Shown here in pieces: positions 1-11,717 of a stretch of DNA of 64,000 bases. The position numbers and the translations under genes are program-made. The DNA lies in contig JALMGJ010000012.1 in the NCBI GenBank assembly GCA_023362775.1, forward strand, positions 25,885,001 through 25,949,000. The letters run 5' to 3'. How positions within the stretch are numbered: the stretch's first letter is position 1; every line of letters begins with the position of its first letter. The stretch is from Charina bottae. Its lineage: Eukaryota > Chordata > Lepidosauria > Squamata > Charinaidae. The notes beneath the pieces are model-generated. The model was given only the letters and a program-made list of their open reading frames with translations. It did not search any database and was not told where the DNA came from.

Positions 1-769
1 ACCACTAGACCAAACTGGATTTTGATGAGACAAACGGATTAATGGGGAATCAATGTTTTAGTATGGGCTATATCCAATGGCATGCATTAGAATTCTTCCT
101 TCTGAACCTTTCTGGAATTACCCCTTCCAGTTTGCTAAGGGGGCTTCCCCCAACACCTTCAGCACTGTACTCTGCTGCCTCTTGGCGTGAGAGAGAAGGA
201 TTGGTCCTAAGTCTCCCAGGGAGCTTTCATGGCTGGGGGGCACCAGAACCTGGGTCTCCACTGTGCCAGTCCAACAGCTTAATTTGTGTTCAGTGGATAG
301 ATACCATTGATTGCAACTCAGATATCAAAGCTCTAAAAGGAACTCTGAATCTTACCCTGTTTTACAAAATTTTAGTTTGCAAATCACCTAGAGAGCATTT
401 CCCCCTAAAAACAAAAGGCTCTAAATAAAATTATGTCCTACTGGGCTGACAGCTGTTTGCTGTAGTAGATGATTATTCCTTGCCATGCCCCCAAGAAGAA
501 AGTTTGAAACCTTTTATAAAATGTATTTATCAGGTTTTTAAGTTTTGGTTAGGAAACATCCATTGGTCCTTGTATCCTCAGAAAGCTGCGCTGAAAATAA
601 TGGTAAAAGATGCTAGGAAACATAGAGAAAGAAAAAGAAAAATATGCTGAAGAAACAGTCTGTGTTATTAGCTTATATACAAATTAGCCTTCCAGCATGG
701 TGAACATAAAAAACAAAAAGTGCAGTCATCAAATAGGGGTGAGTGTTTTTGTATTTATATTTATACGCA

Positions 770-906
770 AGAATACGCTGCCTCGACACCATCAAAACAG
801 ATACCAAGATGAACATCCAGCAATTGAAAGAAGCCGTGCTTGAGAGGGCAGCATTGAGAGCTCTCGTCCATAAAATCACCAAGAGTCGGACACGACTGAA
901 CGGTTA
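770..906 (+). mobile_element. non-LTR LINE 3'-terminal remnant
   Basis: The translated text reads RLDTIKTDTKMNIQQLKEAV, then ERAALRALVHKITKSRTRLN, ending at a TAG at 904-906. This is the C-terminal pattern (xWRxLVHxVTKSRTRLN) of RTE/L2-like reverse transcriptases. Only the last 45 codons remain, followed at once by a CA microsatellite, as is common at LINE 3' ends. Confidence 0.65.

Positions 907-991
<85 letters not shown>
907..991. repeat. (CA)n(TA)n microsatellite
   Basis: About 23 CA units pass directly into about 18 TA units, next to the 3' end of a LINE remnant. Confidence 0.97.
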
Positions 992-995
<4 letters not shown>

Positions 996-1170
996 GGCTA
1001 AAATGGGCTAGTAAATTGACGCACAGTAAATTGGCCAGTTTACACTATGAAGTGACCAATGACTCATATTCAAACTATTCTGCTTGTTTTTGTTTGTGCC
1101 TCTCTATTTTTGTATCTGTTCATGTTTCTCCGTATATAATTTTAACTGTTTGCATTCTCATTGCTTTTAA

Positions 1171-1317
<147 letters not shown>

Positions 1318-2831
1318 TGAGTGCAAAAATTACTTCCCTTCTACCGATACATGCATTCAAATTGAGACTGATGTTACCACAAATTAACAAGGAGGTTCAA
1401 ATTCAGGAGGTAAACCAAGATCAGGCTTCTGGAAATCTTCATGACTGTCATTGTGTCAAGGGAAAACTGGGTGCCATTGAATGCAGAATTCAGCAACTTG
1501 CAAAGAACCCCGAGAAGCTCCATTTAATTTCTATTTTTAATTATCTTTTAATCTATACTCTGGTCCACATGGTTTAACAAATAGAAATGTGAGAATGCAT
1601 TTGTTGTGTTGTGTCAAGCAGTGTGAGGATCATTTCCTTAAAGCAGTCTTCCTCAATCTGATACTCTCCAGATGTGTTAAACTCCAACTCCCATCATCCC
1701 TTGAGGCCTCACTGGAGGCCTTCACCACAGTAAATGATGGAGATGTCATTTTCTACTTAGGTTGCTGGGATGCTTGATCCCCATATTCAACTCTGTTGAA
1801 GCAAAAATGCTTCGTAAAAGCTGGGGTTGCTCAAAGTTGTCTCTGATTTAACCTTGTCCAGGTTTCCGGGGAGACTTCGGGCAAGGGAGATGTTGGAGGC
1901 TTCTTACAGGGTTACTCACATATGCTTATCTGGATAGGTTTACTATAAACCCCAGAAGCAGGAACACCTTCCGTTTCCCAGTTAGCAGGTGTCACACACT
2001 GGCATTTCGGGCATTTGGTTCTACTTGTTTCCCATCCATTCCACCCAGCTGCCTCTAGCATTTTGACATTTAGATTTGTGCTTTTCCATCCTTCTGCATG
2101 CCATGTTTCATATTCTTTCCAAAACACTTACAAGTGGAACAACATGATGCAAACCTTTGAGAAGTCTGTGCAGGATGTCTTTGAGATGTCTGGGGCCAGG
2201 ATGTTGATGGAACTGGCACGGGATGGTTGATGGATGGAAGAGAGTTTTTATCGGGGCCTCAACGTAGTTTATTGTTTTAAATGGTTGTTTTATTGTATTG
2301 TGGGTTTGTTGTTGTTGTTGTTGTTCACTGCCCAGAGTTCTTTTTGGTAGATAAGTAGCAATATAAATTTGCTAAATTGTAAATTCTAAATTGTAGAATT
2401 TGGAGCGGGTAGGTTCAAAACACAGAATCCTTTTAAAACACAATTATAGAATCAGCAATTGGATCTGAAGTCATTTTCTTTATTCCAAAAAGTTATCCAT
2501 TCCTCCTCTTGACTGATCTTATTTTAAGCATTCTTGGTAGTGGCAGAGAATGAGGATGTAATGGTATGTGGGAATGACCTTGGGAGACAGGGAGAAGAGA
2601 TGCAGCCAAGGGAACAGTCAGATATAGCTCACAGCAGGAATGCAGGTGGGGCAAGCAGCTCAGAAGGGACCCCCCCCCCTAGTTTCTTGGGCTGTAAAGG
2701 AGAGGGGGGAGATATGTACTTTCAGACTTGCAAGATTCTGTTAATGTAACCTTACAATAAAGTAGAATTAGCACATCTGGCCATGCTTCCTGTCTGGTCT
2801 ACCTTGCAAGGCTGACAGAGGGTGCATCAGA

Positions 2832-3000
2832 TACCACAAAGGTTTCTCATTGAAACCGGCTTCCTGCAAGGGGTGGGTTTTCCATCTCTGGAAGGTTTTA
2901 AGAAGAGGTTGGACAGCTGCCTCTCAAGGATGGTTTAATTTGTTTTCTTGCACAACTGCTGTGAGCTTGTGCTCTCTTCCAACTGCACCATTCTGTGATT
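2832..3000 (+). mobile_element. CR1-like LINE 3' fragment, worn
   Basis: Contains TGGAAGGTTTTAAGAAGAGG TTGGACAGCTG (written in two parts), the conserved stretch near the 3' end of squamate CR1-type LINEs. Diverged and short. Confidence 0.5.
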
Positions 3001-3439
3001 CCGTGTTGAAAGAAAATTTGCTTTTGAATAGAAATAGCTTGCTTTAGAAGATAATGTTGGCAAAAATCCTCATGCGAGGAATGTAGTGTTCTTGCATTTC
3101 TTTTGTGATGAAGTGACCTACATCATGTATGAATGTCCCATCTTTCACTGCATCATTTCATTTCAGTGATCTTCAGCTGCCCCCTAAATCCAAGGGAAGA
3201 CTTCATGAGCTGACTTAAGAGAGGTTTTCTGCAGTGCTTCTCTTGTTACTTCTGCCCTTGGGCAGTTCTTGAAGCATTGCTTTGTTTTTCCCCTTAAAAA
3301 ATATTCCCCATCCAATTTATTTGCACACAAAGTCGGTGGAGAATTAAAAAAAAACTATTTGTACCAAGTGCTAACCACCATTAGAAATGATAATTCTTCT
3401 CTGTGGGAAGGAAGAAAGGATGGGTATGAGAATCATTCT

Positions 3440-3506
3440 GGCTGGGGAATTCTGGGAGTTGAAGTCCACACCTCTTAAAGTTGCCAAGGTTGAGAAACAC
3501 TGTACT
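3440..3506 (+). mobile_element. hAT MITE, right half only
   Basis: GGGGAATTCTGGGAGTTGAA GTCCACACCTCTTAAAGTTG followed by CCAAGGTTGAGAAACACTG is the right half of the palindromic MITE seen intact at 21893, 31417 and 39592. The left half is missing. Confidence 0.75.
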
Positions 3507-4144
3507 AGAGGATGCCATTCTGTGAGAGGAGAAGCACTGCTTCTTCCTATGCAAAACCATTCTTCTAATCTGTTTTGTAATCTAGAGACTACAAAAACAA
3601 ATTTTGTTGAAAAAAAATCCCCTTCAATTCCATGAAGCTTCTTAAAGAATCCAGCATGGCTTTTTAAGGCTTCTTTATAACAAATGGAGGATTCAGGAAA
3701 CCTTGGTTTGTTTGTGACCTTTGAAACCTTCTGTTGATTCCAGAATTTTGCTGAAGCAAGCTTTTAGTTTGCTCCTGGATACTTGTACAATGTACCAAAT
3801 GTGATTTTACTGATTTTACTTACTTAGTTGTAAGCACATGTTGATGGGAAGAAGGGGATTCCAAAGTATTCTTCCATCTGCCTTGTTTTAAAACAAATTC
3901 ACTCACTCAACCCAGGCATATGCCAACAGCGATTTAAAAGAAACCTGTATTTCTGTACAAGGTGATAATTTATTTTTTTAACAAAGGAGAGGAAGGGAAG
4001 GTTGAAGTGTCCTTCTCCTTCTGTGCAATGATACTGATTCAGATTACCACACAGATATAATTAAGTCAATAAAATTATATCTAGGAGCAGGATGACAAGC
4101 AACTTGAATATTGTGGAGTCCTTGGTGCTCTCTGAGCCTTGTTG

Positions 4145-4196
4145 TTTTCTTGCAGACGTTTCATTGCCAGGCTAGGCAACATCTTCAGTGCGAAAA
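4145..4196 (-). ncRNA. hammerhead-ribozyme-like motif in PLE 3' end
   Basis: On the minus strand: CUGAAGA (4182-4188), a stem II of GUUGCC with GGCAAU closed by a short loop, then GAAACGUC (4155-4162). This is the minimal type I hammerhead layout with a one-base-pair stem III reported for PLEs. Flanks GCA/UGC and UUUUC/GAAAA could form stem I. All core bases are present. That it cleaves is inference. Confidence 0.7.
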
Positions 4197-4395
4197 GGGA
4201 GTGGGACTTGCTCTCTGTTTATATACCCTGGCTTGTCCTGCCTGTGTTGGTGGGGGTGTTGTACTCTCCTTGGTAGTACCTTGATTGGGTTGTTGTTTGC
4301 TGCTTGGTTGATTGACTGAGTTCTTTGATTAGGATCTATTGTGTTGTTTGATTGCTCCTCTGGTGCTAATCTTGGTGTTAATCTTTGCCTATCTG

Positions 4396-4610
4396 TCTGT
4401 AGCTTGAATCATGTCAACTGGATTTCTATTTTCTCAGTGGAAACGTTTCGCTCCTTATCCAAGAAGCTTCTTCAGTCTGAGCAAAGAGAACAGACTGAAG
4501 AAGCTTCTTGGATAAGGAGCGAAACGTTTCCACTGAGAAAATAGAAATCCAGTTGACATGATTCAAGCTACAGACAATTCCACCTGGATGACTGAGAACT
4601 TTCATCAACA
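4396..4610. mobile_element. foldback PLE nested in another PLE
   Basis: Perfect or near-perfect inverted repeat: arms 4396-4479 and 4491-4574 (84 bases each), an 11-base loop, then a 36-base leader 4575-4610. It is flanked by CTTTGCCTATCTG at 4383-4395 and 4611-4623, a 13-bp target duplication, so it inserted into the 3' part of the PLE at 4098-5575. The arms are the 3' end of a different PLE family. Confidence 0.92.
4495..4528 (+). ncRNA. hammerhead-like core in foldback (mirrored at 4442-4475, minus)
   Basis: CUGAAGA, then stem II GCUUCUU/AAGGAGC with a GGAU loop (one G-U pair), then GAAACGUU. The other arm carries the same motif on the minus strand. The cleavage triplet is GUU, an allowed but usually slower NUH site. 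Confidence 0.55.
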
Positions 4611-6259
4611 CTTTGCCTATCTGGTTGTTGATTGCTGGCAAGGAGGTGTTCTGGTCTTCTGGATTTTCTATTGTCTCTTATGAATGGTATGTAAATGTTG
4701 TTTACCTCTATGTGTCTGTTGATGGCTGCTTTGTCTGAGTGCCAAGCTTCCAGGAATTCTCTAGCATTTTTGGACTTGGCTTGGTTTAAGATGCTCACCG
4801 TTTCCCAGTTGAAAGTATGGTTAAGTCTGTCCATGTGTTGTGAGATTAAGGAGTTTTCATCGTGTCTTCTGACTGCTAGTTTGTGTTTGTGGATGCGTTC
4901 TGCTAGTCTTCTGCCAGTCTGTCCTACATAGTGCCTATTACAGTCCTTACACTGTATGTTGTAGATAACTCCTGTTTTTTCTTCTTGGGCTACTGGGTCT
5001 TTTGGTTTACTTACAATGTTCTGAAGGGTTTTGGTTGTTTTGTGTGCTACGGTGATGCCATGTGGATGTAACTGTCTATTAGTAGTTTCTGAGATGTTTC
5101 TGATGTATGGCAGTGTAATCCTTTTCATAGCTTCTGTTGGTTTTGCTGTGTTGCGTTGAGTGGTCAGGCACTTTTTGATAAAGTTGCGTGGGTATCCATT
5201 TTGCTGGAAGATGCTATATGAGTGGTCTATTTCCTTTTTCTGGTGTTCTGGGTTGCTGCAGTGCGTTTGTGCTCGTCTGAATAGTGTTCTTACACAGCTC
5301 CTCTTGTGGGAGGTTGGGTTATTGCTTTGGTAGTGGAGCACTTGTTAGTGGAGCACTTGGTTAGTGTGGGTAGATTTCCGGTAGACTTGTGTTTCTAGAA
5401 TGCCATCATTTCTTCTACTGATGAGGATGTCCAAGAAGGGTAGTGTGTTGTTGTTTTCTTCTTCCCTTGTGAATTTTATTCCTTTGAAGATGTTGTTGAT
5501 GGTTCTGAATATTCTCTAGTTACTCCTCAATCTGAATTTCTTAGTTCTGCATGATTTGTGGCCCTTTTGGCTTGTTCTCACTGTTGATTGTAAGGAAAAA
5601 GGTAAGCATTTTTTTCTTGGTATAGTTCAAAATGCAGCTTGACCCTTGTTGTAGATAAGGCTCCTCCTAGGATAAAATTGTGCAGAGAAGTTATCTGCGG
5701 GAACAGGGCTAAGAATTCCCTCCTTCTCTCCTTGATGCGTCTTCATTTAGAACTATCCTCCAATCTCTTTTTTGCTGCTTTTAAAAAAAATGGGCACAGA
5801 GGCTTCCTTAGCCTTCCATAATATGCTGTTTGTTCCTTGTGTGTGTTTTGAATGTCGTCAGGTGTCGCTTAGGAGAGCAGCATAATGTTTCACTCATCTT
5901 GTCTCACCCTGCAGTATTGAAATAATTTCCTGGTGATATTTGTTAGATACTCCCAACTTCCTTGAGCACAAGAGAGCCAACAGCAAACTCCACAGTCCGT
6001 AAACAGATTACAAATAAAAAGAACAAAGGATAATATAATATAATAATGACTGGTTAGTTTCCCTGTTTCCTTGGAGGAACAGGGATGGGCAACATTGGGG
6101 GGGGGGGTTGATTTTTTCTCCCTCGAGTTCAAGAGCTAGAAGAGGCTCACGAGTGACGAGAGGATACCACTGGAGGGCACATCTGGATTTTTCAGATCTT
6201 TATCTAACCGTGGGATGACTTTTCCCATTTCAAACCTGCCTATAGGAGAGGCCTGGTTT

Positions 6260-7735
6260 TTTTAAAAAAAAATTATTAAAAGTTTTTAAAAGGAAGATAA
6301 AAACTAATAAAAACTAATATAATGTAAGAAAGAAAAAAGAAAGAGTAATCCAAGAGAAAGCTAAAAGTGCAAGAAAGGAAAAAAAGAAGAAAAAAGAAAG
6401 AAAAAAGATACAAAGAACTGGCTTCCGATCTTCTTTACAGCAGTTATAAGTACAATTATAAATTTACCTCTTTCTCTAAAGTTACAACATGTCTCTCTTC
6501 TTTCTATAATCTATCCTGTCTAATCATCAAAACCATAAATCATAAGTTCATTTTTTTGTATTTTCCACAAAAAGTCCATAAGGGGTTTCCAGTCAGCAAT
6601 AAACATAGATATTGTCTTTTCTCTAATCAAAGAAGTCAATTTGGCCATCTCAGCAAGTTCTGTCATCTTCACCAACCATTCCTCTGTTGTAGGTATTGCT
6701 GAATCTTTCCATCTTTGTGCATACAATAATCTTTACAGTTATACAAAAACGTTCCATGCCTTTTTTCCAACTGTTTGTCCATCAGTCCCAAAAGAAAGAA
6801 CTCTGGTCTCAATTGTATATTAATCTTTAAAATCCTCTGAATCGGTGTATGTATTTGAATTCAATTTTTAAGCTTTTTTACACGTCCACCAAGCATGATA
6901 AAATGTCACTTCTTGTTGTTCACATTTCCAACATGAATTTGAAGTGCCTATATACATCCTAGATCTCTGTGACATATACCAATGGTACATCATTTTATAA
7001 ACATTCCCTTTAAGATTATAACATAATGTAAATGTCAATCCTTTCAACCACATATTTCCCATTGTTTCATCTGTATATTATAACCAAAATTTTAGCCCAC
7101 TTTGTCATACATTCTTTCACTTGTTCTTCTTCTGTTTCAAATTTCAATAGAAGTTTATACATTTTAGCAATTACATGTTCATCATTTGTACATAATTCCA
7201 TTTCAAACTCAGTCTTACAATGTTCAAAACCATTAACTCTTCTCTCTACTTTAAATCTTTCAATAACTGTTAATAAGAAAACCATTAGCAACTATGTCTA
7301 TCTGCCACCAGTTCTTCTCTTGATTTTATTTTGTATTCTCCTTGACAAAATTCTAGTATCTCACGATAAGTTAGACATTTGTGTTAGCCTATTATTTCTT
7401 GCCTATAAAATGCTTCTTGTGCTGAGAGCCACAAAGGTATTTTTGGGCACAGCCTGGATTTTTATTTATTCCATATTATCAGTATGGCACATCTAACATA
7501 AATATTTTTTAAATCCACATTAACCTTGACTTTGTTGTACCACAGATACCCATGCCACCCAAATCTCAGGTCATGTCCTTCTAACTCCAAAAGCCTTCTA
7601 TTTCTCAACAGCACCCACTCTTTCATCCAAACCAAGCTGCAAGCTGCAAAATACAATTTCAAATCAGGTAAACCCGATCCTCCTCTTTCCTTTGCATCCT
7701 GTAACACCTTATATTTAACTAGGAAAGGCCTTTGG
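6260..7735 (-). pseudogene. L1 LINE 3' end (ORF2 C-terminus and 3' UTR)
   Basis: Minus-strand reading gives ERGGSGLPDLKLYFAACSLV and ELEGHDLRFGWHGYLWYNKV (from about 7690 down), then a zinc-knuckle-like CWKCEQQEVTFYHAWWTCKK near 6880-6960, then DWKPLMDFLWKIQKNELMIY and GFDD near 6520-6600. This is the order seen at the C-terminus of vertebrate L1 ORF2. Frames are broken several times. A purine-rich 3' UTR (6260-6420, T-rich on the minus end) completes the element. 5' truncated. Confidence 0.8.
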
Positions 7736-8307
7736 AAGATGCCCTATCATCAGAGACTTCTCTTTCTGGAATGCAGAAGAGGGTCTCATTCTGCATTATA
7801 TCCCCCCTCTCTCTGTATTTAGCAAATCTGTAAAAGCATCTCTCTTCCACCAGCTTTTAATTCTTAACTTAGTAGTGTGTCAGTGTTAATTTTAATTTGT
7901 GTCTTGAACTTTTATATTCTTGTTTTTAAACTTTCTAGATTCTTTAAGTGAGCAGAAAGGCCAGGAAGGAGTGAGTGTGCCTGCCTCTCTCTGTGTGTAT
8001 ATTTTAGAATCCTTAAACTAATATGAACATTGGCTGTTAAAGTGTGCAGCCATGCCAGTTTCTTAAGGGCTCCAGATGGTGTTGAAGAAATAGACCTATT
8101 TCTCCCCTACACTGCCAGACCTTTCTGATTCTGAGAGCATATTCCAAGCATACTCTGCTTTTCCCAAGGGTTATTTCAGACATGCAGGTTGCATCATCCT
8201 GTGATCCTGGTGTGCTCTTCTCTTAAATGCAGGGACTGCAAAAGGAGGTCTGGGAAGCTTTAGCTAGCACTCATGAGACTTTGGGACTGTTTGTAGTGCT
8301 GCTGGTT

Positions 8308-8392
8308 ATATTTATTTTTATTTATTTATTTATTTATTCAATTTATCACCGCCCAACTCCCTCAAGAGGAACTCTGGGCGGTTATATATAAA
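8308..8392 (-). repeat. LINE tail with TTTA array
   Basis: A TTTA microsatellite followed by CACCGCCCAACTCCCTCAAG and TCTGGGCGGTTATATA, the antisense 3' tail shared by the L2/CR1-type LINEs in this window. Confidence 0.7.
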
Positions 8393-8952
8393 TGTATGGG
8401 CTGTGAAATCCAAGGGTATATGTGACCTAGATGTTGCTCAGTTCTGAGCTTAAATGCTTAAACCAAAATGTTCAACATCGACTGTTCCATGATGTTTTGT
8501 GCTCAAAAAATTGTACATCCCAGAAAGAAAACTAGAGATTTTTCCTGGTCCGTTAAGCGCGATAGTTGGACCCAGGACTCTCAGCATGCAAAGTTGGTGG
8601 TTGGAACTCTGGTCCTTGGCTAGTCATACACAAACTCACCACTGTTAAAGCTGGCAGCTGTTTATTGAGTCCAAGTTTATCTAAACCAAGTAATACATTG
8701 GTATTATGAGGCCTTATTCAAAAGTGACATTAAGCCAGGGTTAATTAATCACAGTTTGTTAAATAAATCAGGGACGTTCATACATAAAATTAAACCATAA
8801 GACAGGGTGCTGAAGCTTTCTTAGGCTGACCTTGGAATGATCTTTAAGCAATAATGAGCCTGGAGCTCCAGTCCCCCCAGAGAGGGTAACCTTGAGCAAA
8901 AATTAAGTCTGGTTTAATTTAAATATAAATTGAATACCATTCATATGCTTAT

Positions 8953-10084
8953 GTCTATGAAGGTTCTCAGTCATCCAGGTGGAATTGTCTGTAGCTTGAA
9001 TCATGTCAACTGGATTTCTATTTTCTTAGTAGAAACGTTTCGCTCCTTATCCAAGGAGCTTCTTCAGTCTGAGCAAAGTTGGTAAGGGAATCCTAAATAT
9101 GTTCCTAGGTAGCTGTGTGACCTTACACCTGGGGCTAGGTCATGGTTATATTGAGATGTAATTTTTAAGTCCTTTTATCATTTTAAAGAGGGTCGTTAAA
9201 ATCACCATGCTGCTGTTGAGCTTCTGAAATGGTCTTAATCTTCCTAGGCACAGAAGACAAAATGGGGAGGAAGATGGGGGAGAGTTTGTGCCTGAGGCCC
9301 CCACCTCTATTCAAGGAAGGATTTTCCAAGTTGGCATAAATGGATTCCTTGACCCCTCTCTCAAACCACCTATCTTCTCTGTCTAAAATGTGAACATTAA
9401 TGTCCTCAAATGAGTGTCCTTTTTCTTTTAGATGAAGATAAACTGCTGACTCTGGTCCTGTGGTGTTATTTCTCCTGTGTTGGGCCATCCTCCTGTACAT
9501 AGGTTGTTTGGTTTCTCCAATGTAGAGTTCAGTGATGCTCTGAACTCTACATTGGAGAAACCAAACAACCTATGTACAGGAGGATGGCCCAACACAGGAG
9601 AAATAACACCACAGGACCAGAGTCAGCAGTTTATCTTCATCTAAAAGAAAAAGGACACTCATTTGAGGACATTAATGTTCACATTTTAGACAGAGAAGAT
9701 AGGTGGTTTGAGAGAGGGGTCAAGGAATCCATTTATGCCAACTTGGAAAATCCTTCCTTGAATAGAGGTGGGGGCCTCAGGCACAAACTCTCCCCCATCT
9801 TCCTCCCCGTGTTGTCTTCTGTGCCTAGGAAGATTAAGACCATTTCACAAGCTCAACAGCAGCATGGTGATTTTAACGACCCTCTTTAAAATGATAAAAG
9901 GACTTAAAAATTACATCTCAATATAACCATGACCTAGCCCCAGGTGTAAGGTCACACAGCTACCTAGGAACATATTTAGGATTCCCTTACCAACTTTGCT
10001 CAGACTGAAGAAGCTCCTTGGATAAGGAGCGAAACGTTTCTACTAAGAAAATAGAAATCCAGTTGACATGATTCAAGCTACAGA
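8953..10084. mobile_element. 1.1-kb palindromic (foldback) Penelope-like element
   Basis: Arms 8988-9532 and 9540-10084, 545 bases each, nearly identical inverted copies around a 7-base loop, plus a 35-base leader at 8953-8987 on the left only. Flanked by a 15-bp target duplication CATTCATATGCTTAT (8938-8952 and 10085-10099). Each arm encodes the same GIY-YIG piece: the plus-strand arm reads ELYIGETKQPMYRRMAQHRR to GHSFEDINVHILDREDRWFE and ends at 9889; the minus-strand arm ends at 9183. The two 105-residue frames differ at only about two residues, so the structure is young. The last part of each arm is the PLE 3' UTR with a hammerhead-like core. Confidence 0.94.
10005..10038 (+). ncRNA. hammerhead-like core in foldback (mirrored at 9034-9067, minus)
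   Basis: CUGAAGA at 10005-10011, a perfect 7-bp stem II (GCUCCUU/AAGGAGC, loop GGAU), then GAAACGUU ending at 10038. CUCAG just 5' and CUGAG-like text 3' could give part of stem I in related copies; here the 3' side is CUAAG. The arm on the left holds the same motif on the minus strand. Confidence 0.6.
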
Positions 10085-10724
10085 CATTCATATGCTTATT
10101 TTGCCTGTATTTAATAATTGCTCCATCTATCATATTCTACATTCCAGTTTGATGGCCGTTTTGGGAAGGGTTCAGGAGCCCATACCCAAGGATCTGAAAG
10201 TTTCACGTGGCCCTGGAAGTAATGCTCATCCACATTTGCCCTTAAAAGTAGCTTCACACATCAGATAGACCAGAAAGAAGCCAACCACGTAACGATTTAA
10301 CATTATGTGTGATGAAGGCCTTTGAGAACAGCAATTTGTTTAACACTAACAAATGCTAACAATTCTTCTATAGAAGCCACAGGTTCAAAAGCTCTGAGAA
10401 CACAGATTACAGTACATTCCAAAGCTTTCTGTAATAAAACATATATAACTTTTAAAATTACATGACTGAGCTATTTTGAATGCTGCTCTTTCCAGCCTCT
10501 ATAATTAGTGTCATACTAACTCAAGATAAAATAATGTGCATATATATGAAAAAGGAAAGGTTGTGCCAGGACAGTTCCTCCAAACCAGGTGATATTTGGC
10601 AGTTTATAGAACATTAACAATAAAATTAAAGGAGATTTTTTAAAAAATCGGTGTGTGAATCTAATGTGGTTACAGTAGAACTATGGACATAGGCAGGTTC
10701 TTACCTGTCTGTTATTAAGCTAAT

Positions 10725-10930
10725 ATGGCGAGGTATTCTTCTGAGAAATCTATAATGCTGGGAAAGATAGAAAAAGAAAGAGGACAACCAGTAGCAAGGT
10801 GGATGGACTCAGTTACAGTGGCGATGGGTGCCCCGTTGGAAGATCTGAAGGACCAGGTTGGGGACAGATTGCCCTGGAGAAGGTCTGTCTCTGTGGTAGC
10901 TATGAGTTGACACAACCAAATGGCACATAA
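10725..10930 (+). mobile_element. LINE reverse-transcriptase C-terminal remnant
   Basis: The frame MLGKIEKERGQPVARWMDSV and LEDLKDQVGDRLPWRR follows the RTE/Vingi-like C-terminal pattern (MLGKxEGxRxRGRPxxRWLDSVT ... LxxLKxxVxDRxxWRR). Short, diverged, no flanking duplication found. Confidence 0.6.
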
Positions 10931-11596
10931 TCAGATCATTGGGATTGGTGGTGAAAAAATTGGCATTGAATGGGAATTCCCTGCATCATCAATTCCTGGA
11001 CATGGACTAAGCCCAAGCTCTCCTCCACAGATGCTCACCATCACCTGTTTTTGTCCATGTGCCAGCCATAGGGGTAAAATTTTTTTCTAGGGTGGATTCC
11101 TTGCAGATAGTCATGGGAGAAAAGTGAGGTATTGTGGTTTCATAACAATGATTGGTAAACACTACCTGTACATTTTAATGCCTAGCATTCACTGCTTTAC
11201 CATTCAGGGTACAAATTCCAACATTGGGCACCATAAACGGCTGTTCCCTATGTCTCCACCCATTTATTGTTCGTATTATTGTTGCTTTCATTGAGTAAAT
11301 GAGACAATCTACAATCTCATGCTGGCAAGCATGTTTTTGAACCTGCAGCAGAGACAAGCAAAGAACCAATAAATATACAATTAGTAAAATAAGTTTGTTC
11401 ACTAAACAGCCCAGCAGGCAATGCCATCAGCAGCACTATCAACCCTCTACTCCCATTATCCCCAGCTAGCATAGCCATTGGTGAGAGGTGTTAGAAACCT
11501 GGGCTTGGCCACAGCTGGGAATGTGGTGTGTTTGTGATGCACTGCAGACACAGGAACAATTTTGAGAAATTGAGACAAGGCAGGGAAGGCCTAGAG

Positions 11597-11717
11597 CAGT
11601 GTCTTTTAAACTGGGCAACTTCCAACTGCATGGACTTCAATTCCCAGAATTCTCCAGCCAGCATGGTCAGTGCTGAGAATTAGGAGAGTTGGTGCACCCA
11701 GCCATTAAGAAATACTG
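11597..11717. mobile_element. worn hAT MITE
   Basis: Starts CAGTGTCTTTTAAACTGGGC and ends AAGAAATACTG, with ATGGACTTCAATTCCCAGAA inside. Same family as the palindromic MITEs at 21893 and 31417 but more diverged. Confidence 0.65.

Larger units (their letters stand above)
4098..5575 (-). pseudogene. Penelope-like element: RT tail, GIY-YIG endonuclease, 3' pLTR
   Basis: A 5'-truncated PLE on the minus strand, interrupted by a 215-bp foldback. Reading leftward from about 5525, the frame gives LPFLDILISRRNDGILETQV then YRKSTHTNQVLH, the reverse-transcriptase palm/thumb text of PLEs. A short tandem duplication near 5327-5360 adds an in-frame stop. The frame then continues through TLFRRAQTHCSNPEHQKKEI and FQQNGYPRNFIKKCL to GVIYNIQCKDCNRHYVGQTG, the GIY-YIG nuclease used to nick the target. 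The ORF end has been replaced by the foldback at 4396-4610. The remaining 3' region (4098-4382) carries a hammerhead-like core. Function in reverse transcription and insertion is known for the family; this copy is dead. Confidence 0.88.

Noticed and set aside
1..769. A 128-codon open frame near the window start
   Set aside because: No motif, no splice-site support, and composition like the surrounding intron.
8953..10084. Assembly artefact creating the palindrome
   Set aside because: Unlikely, because a 15-bp target duplication flanks it and three more foldbacks with the same layout but different turn points occur in the window.
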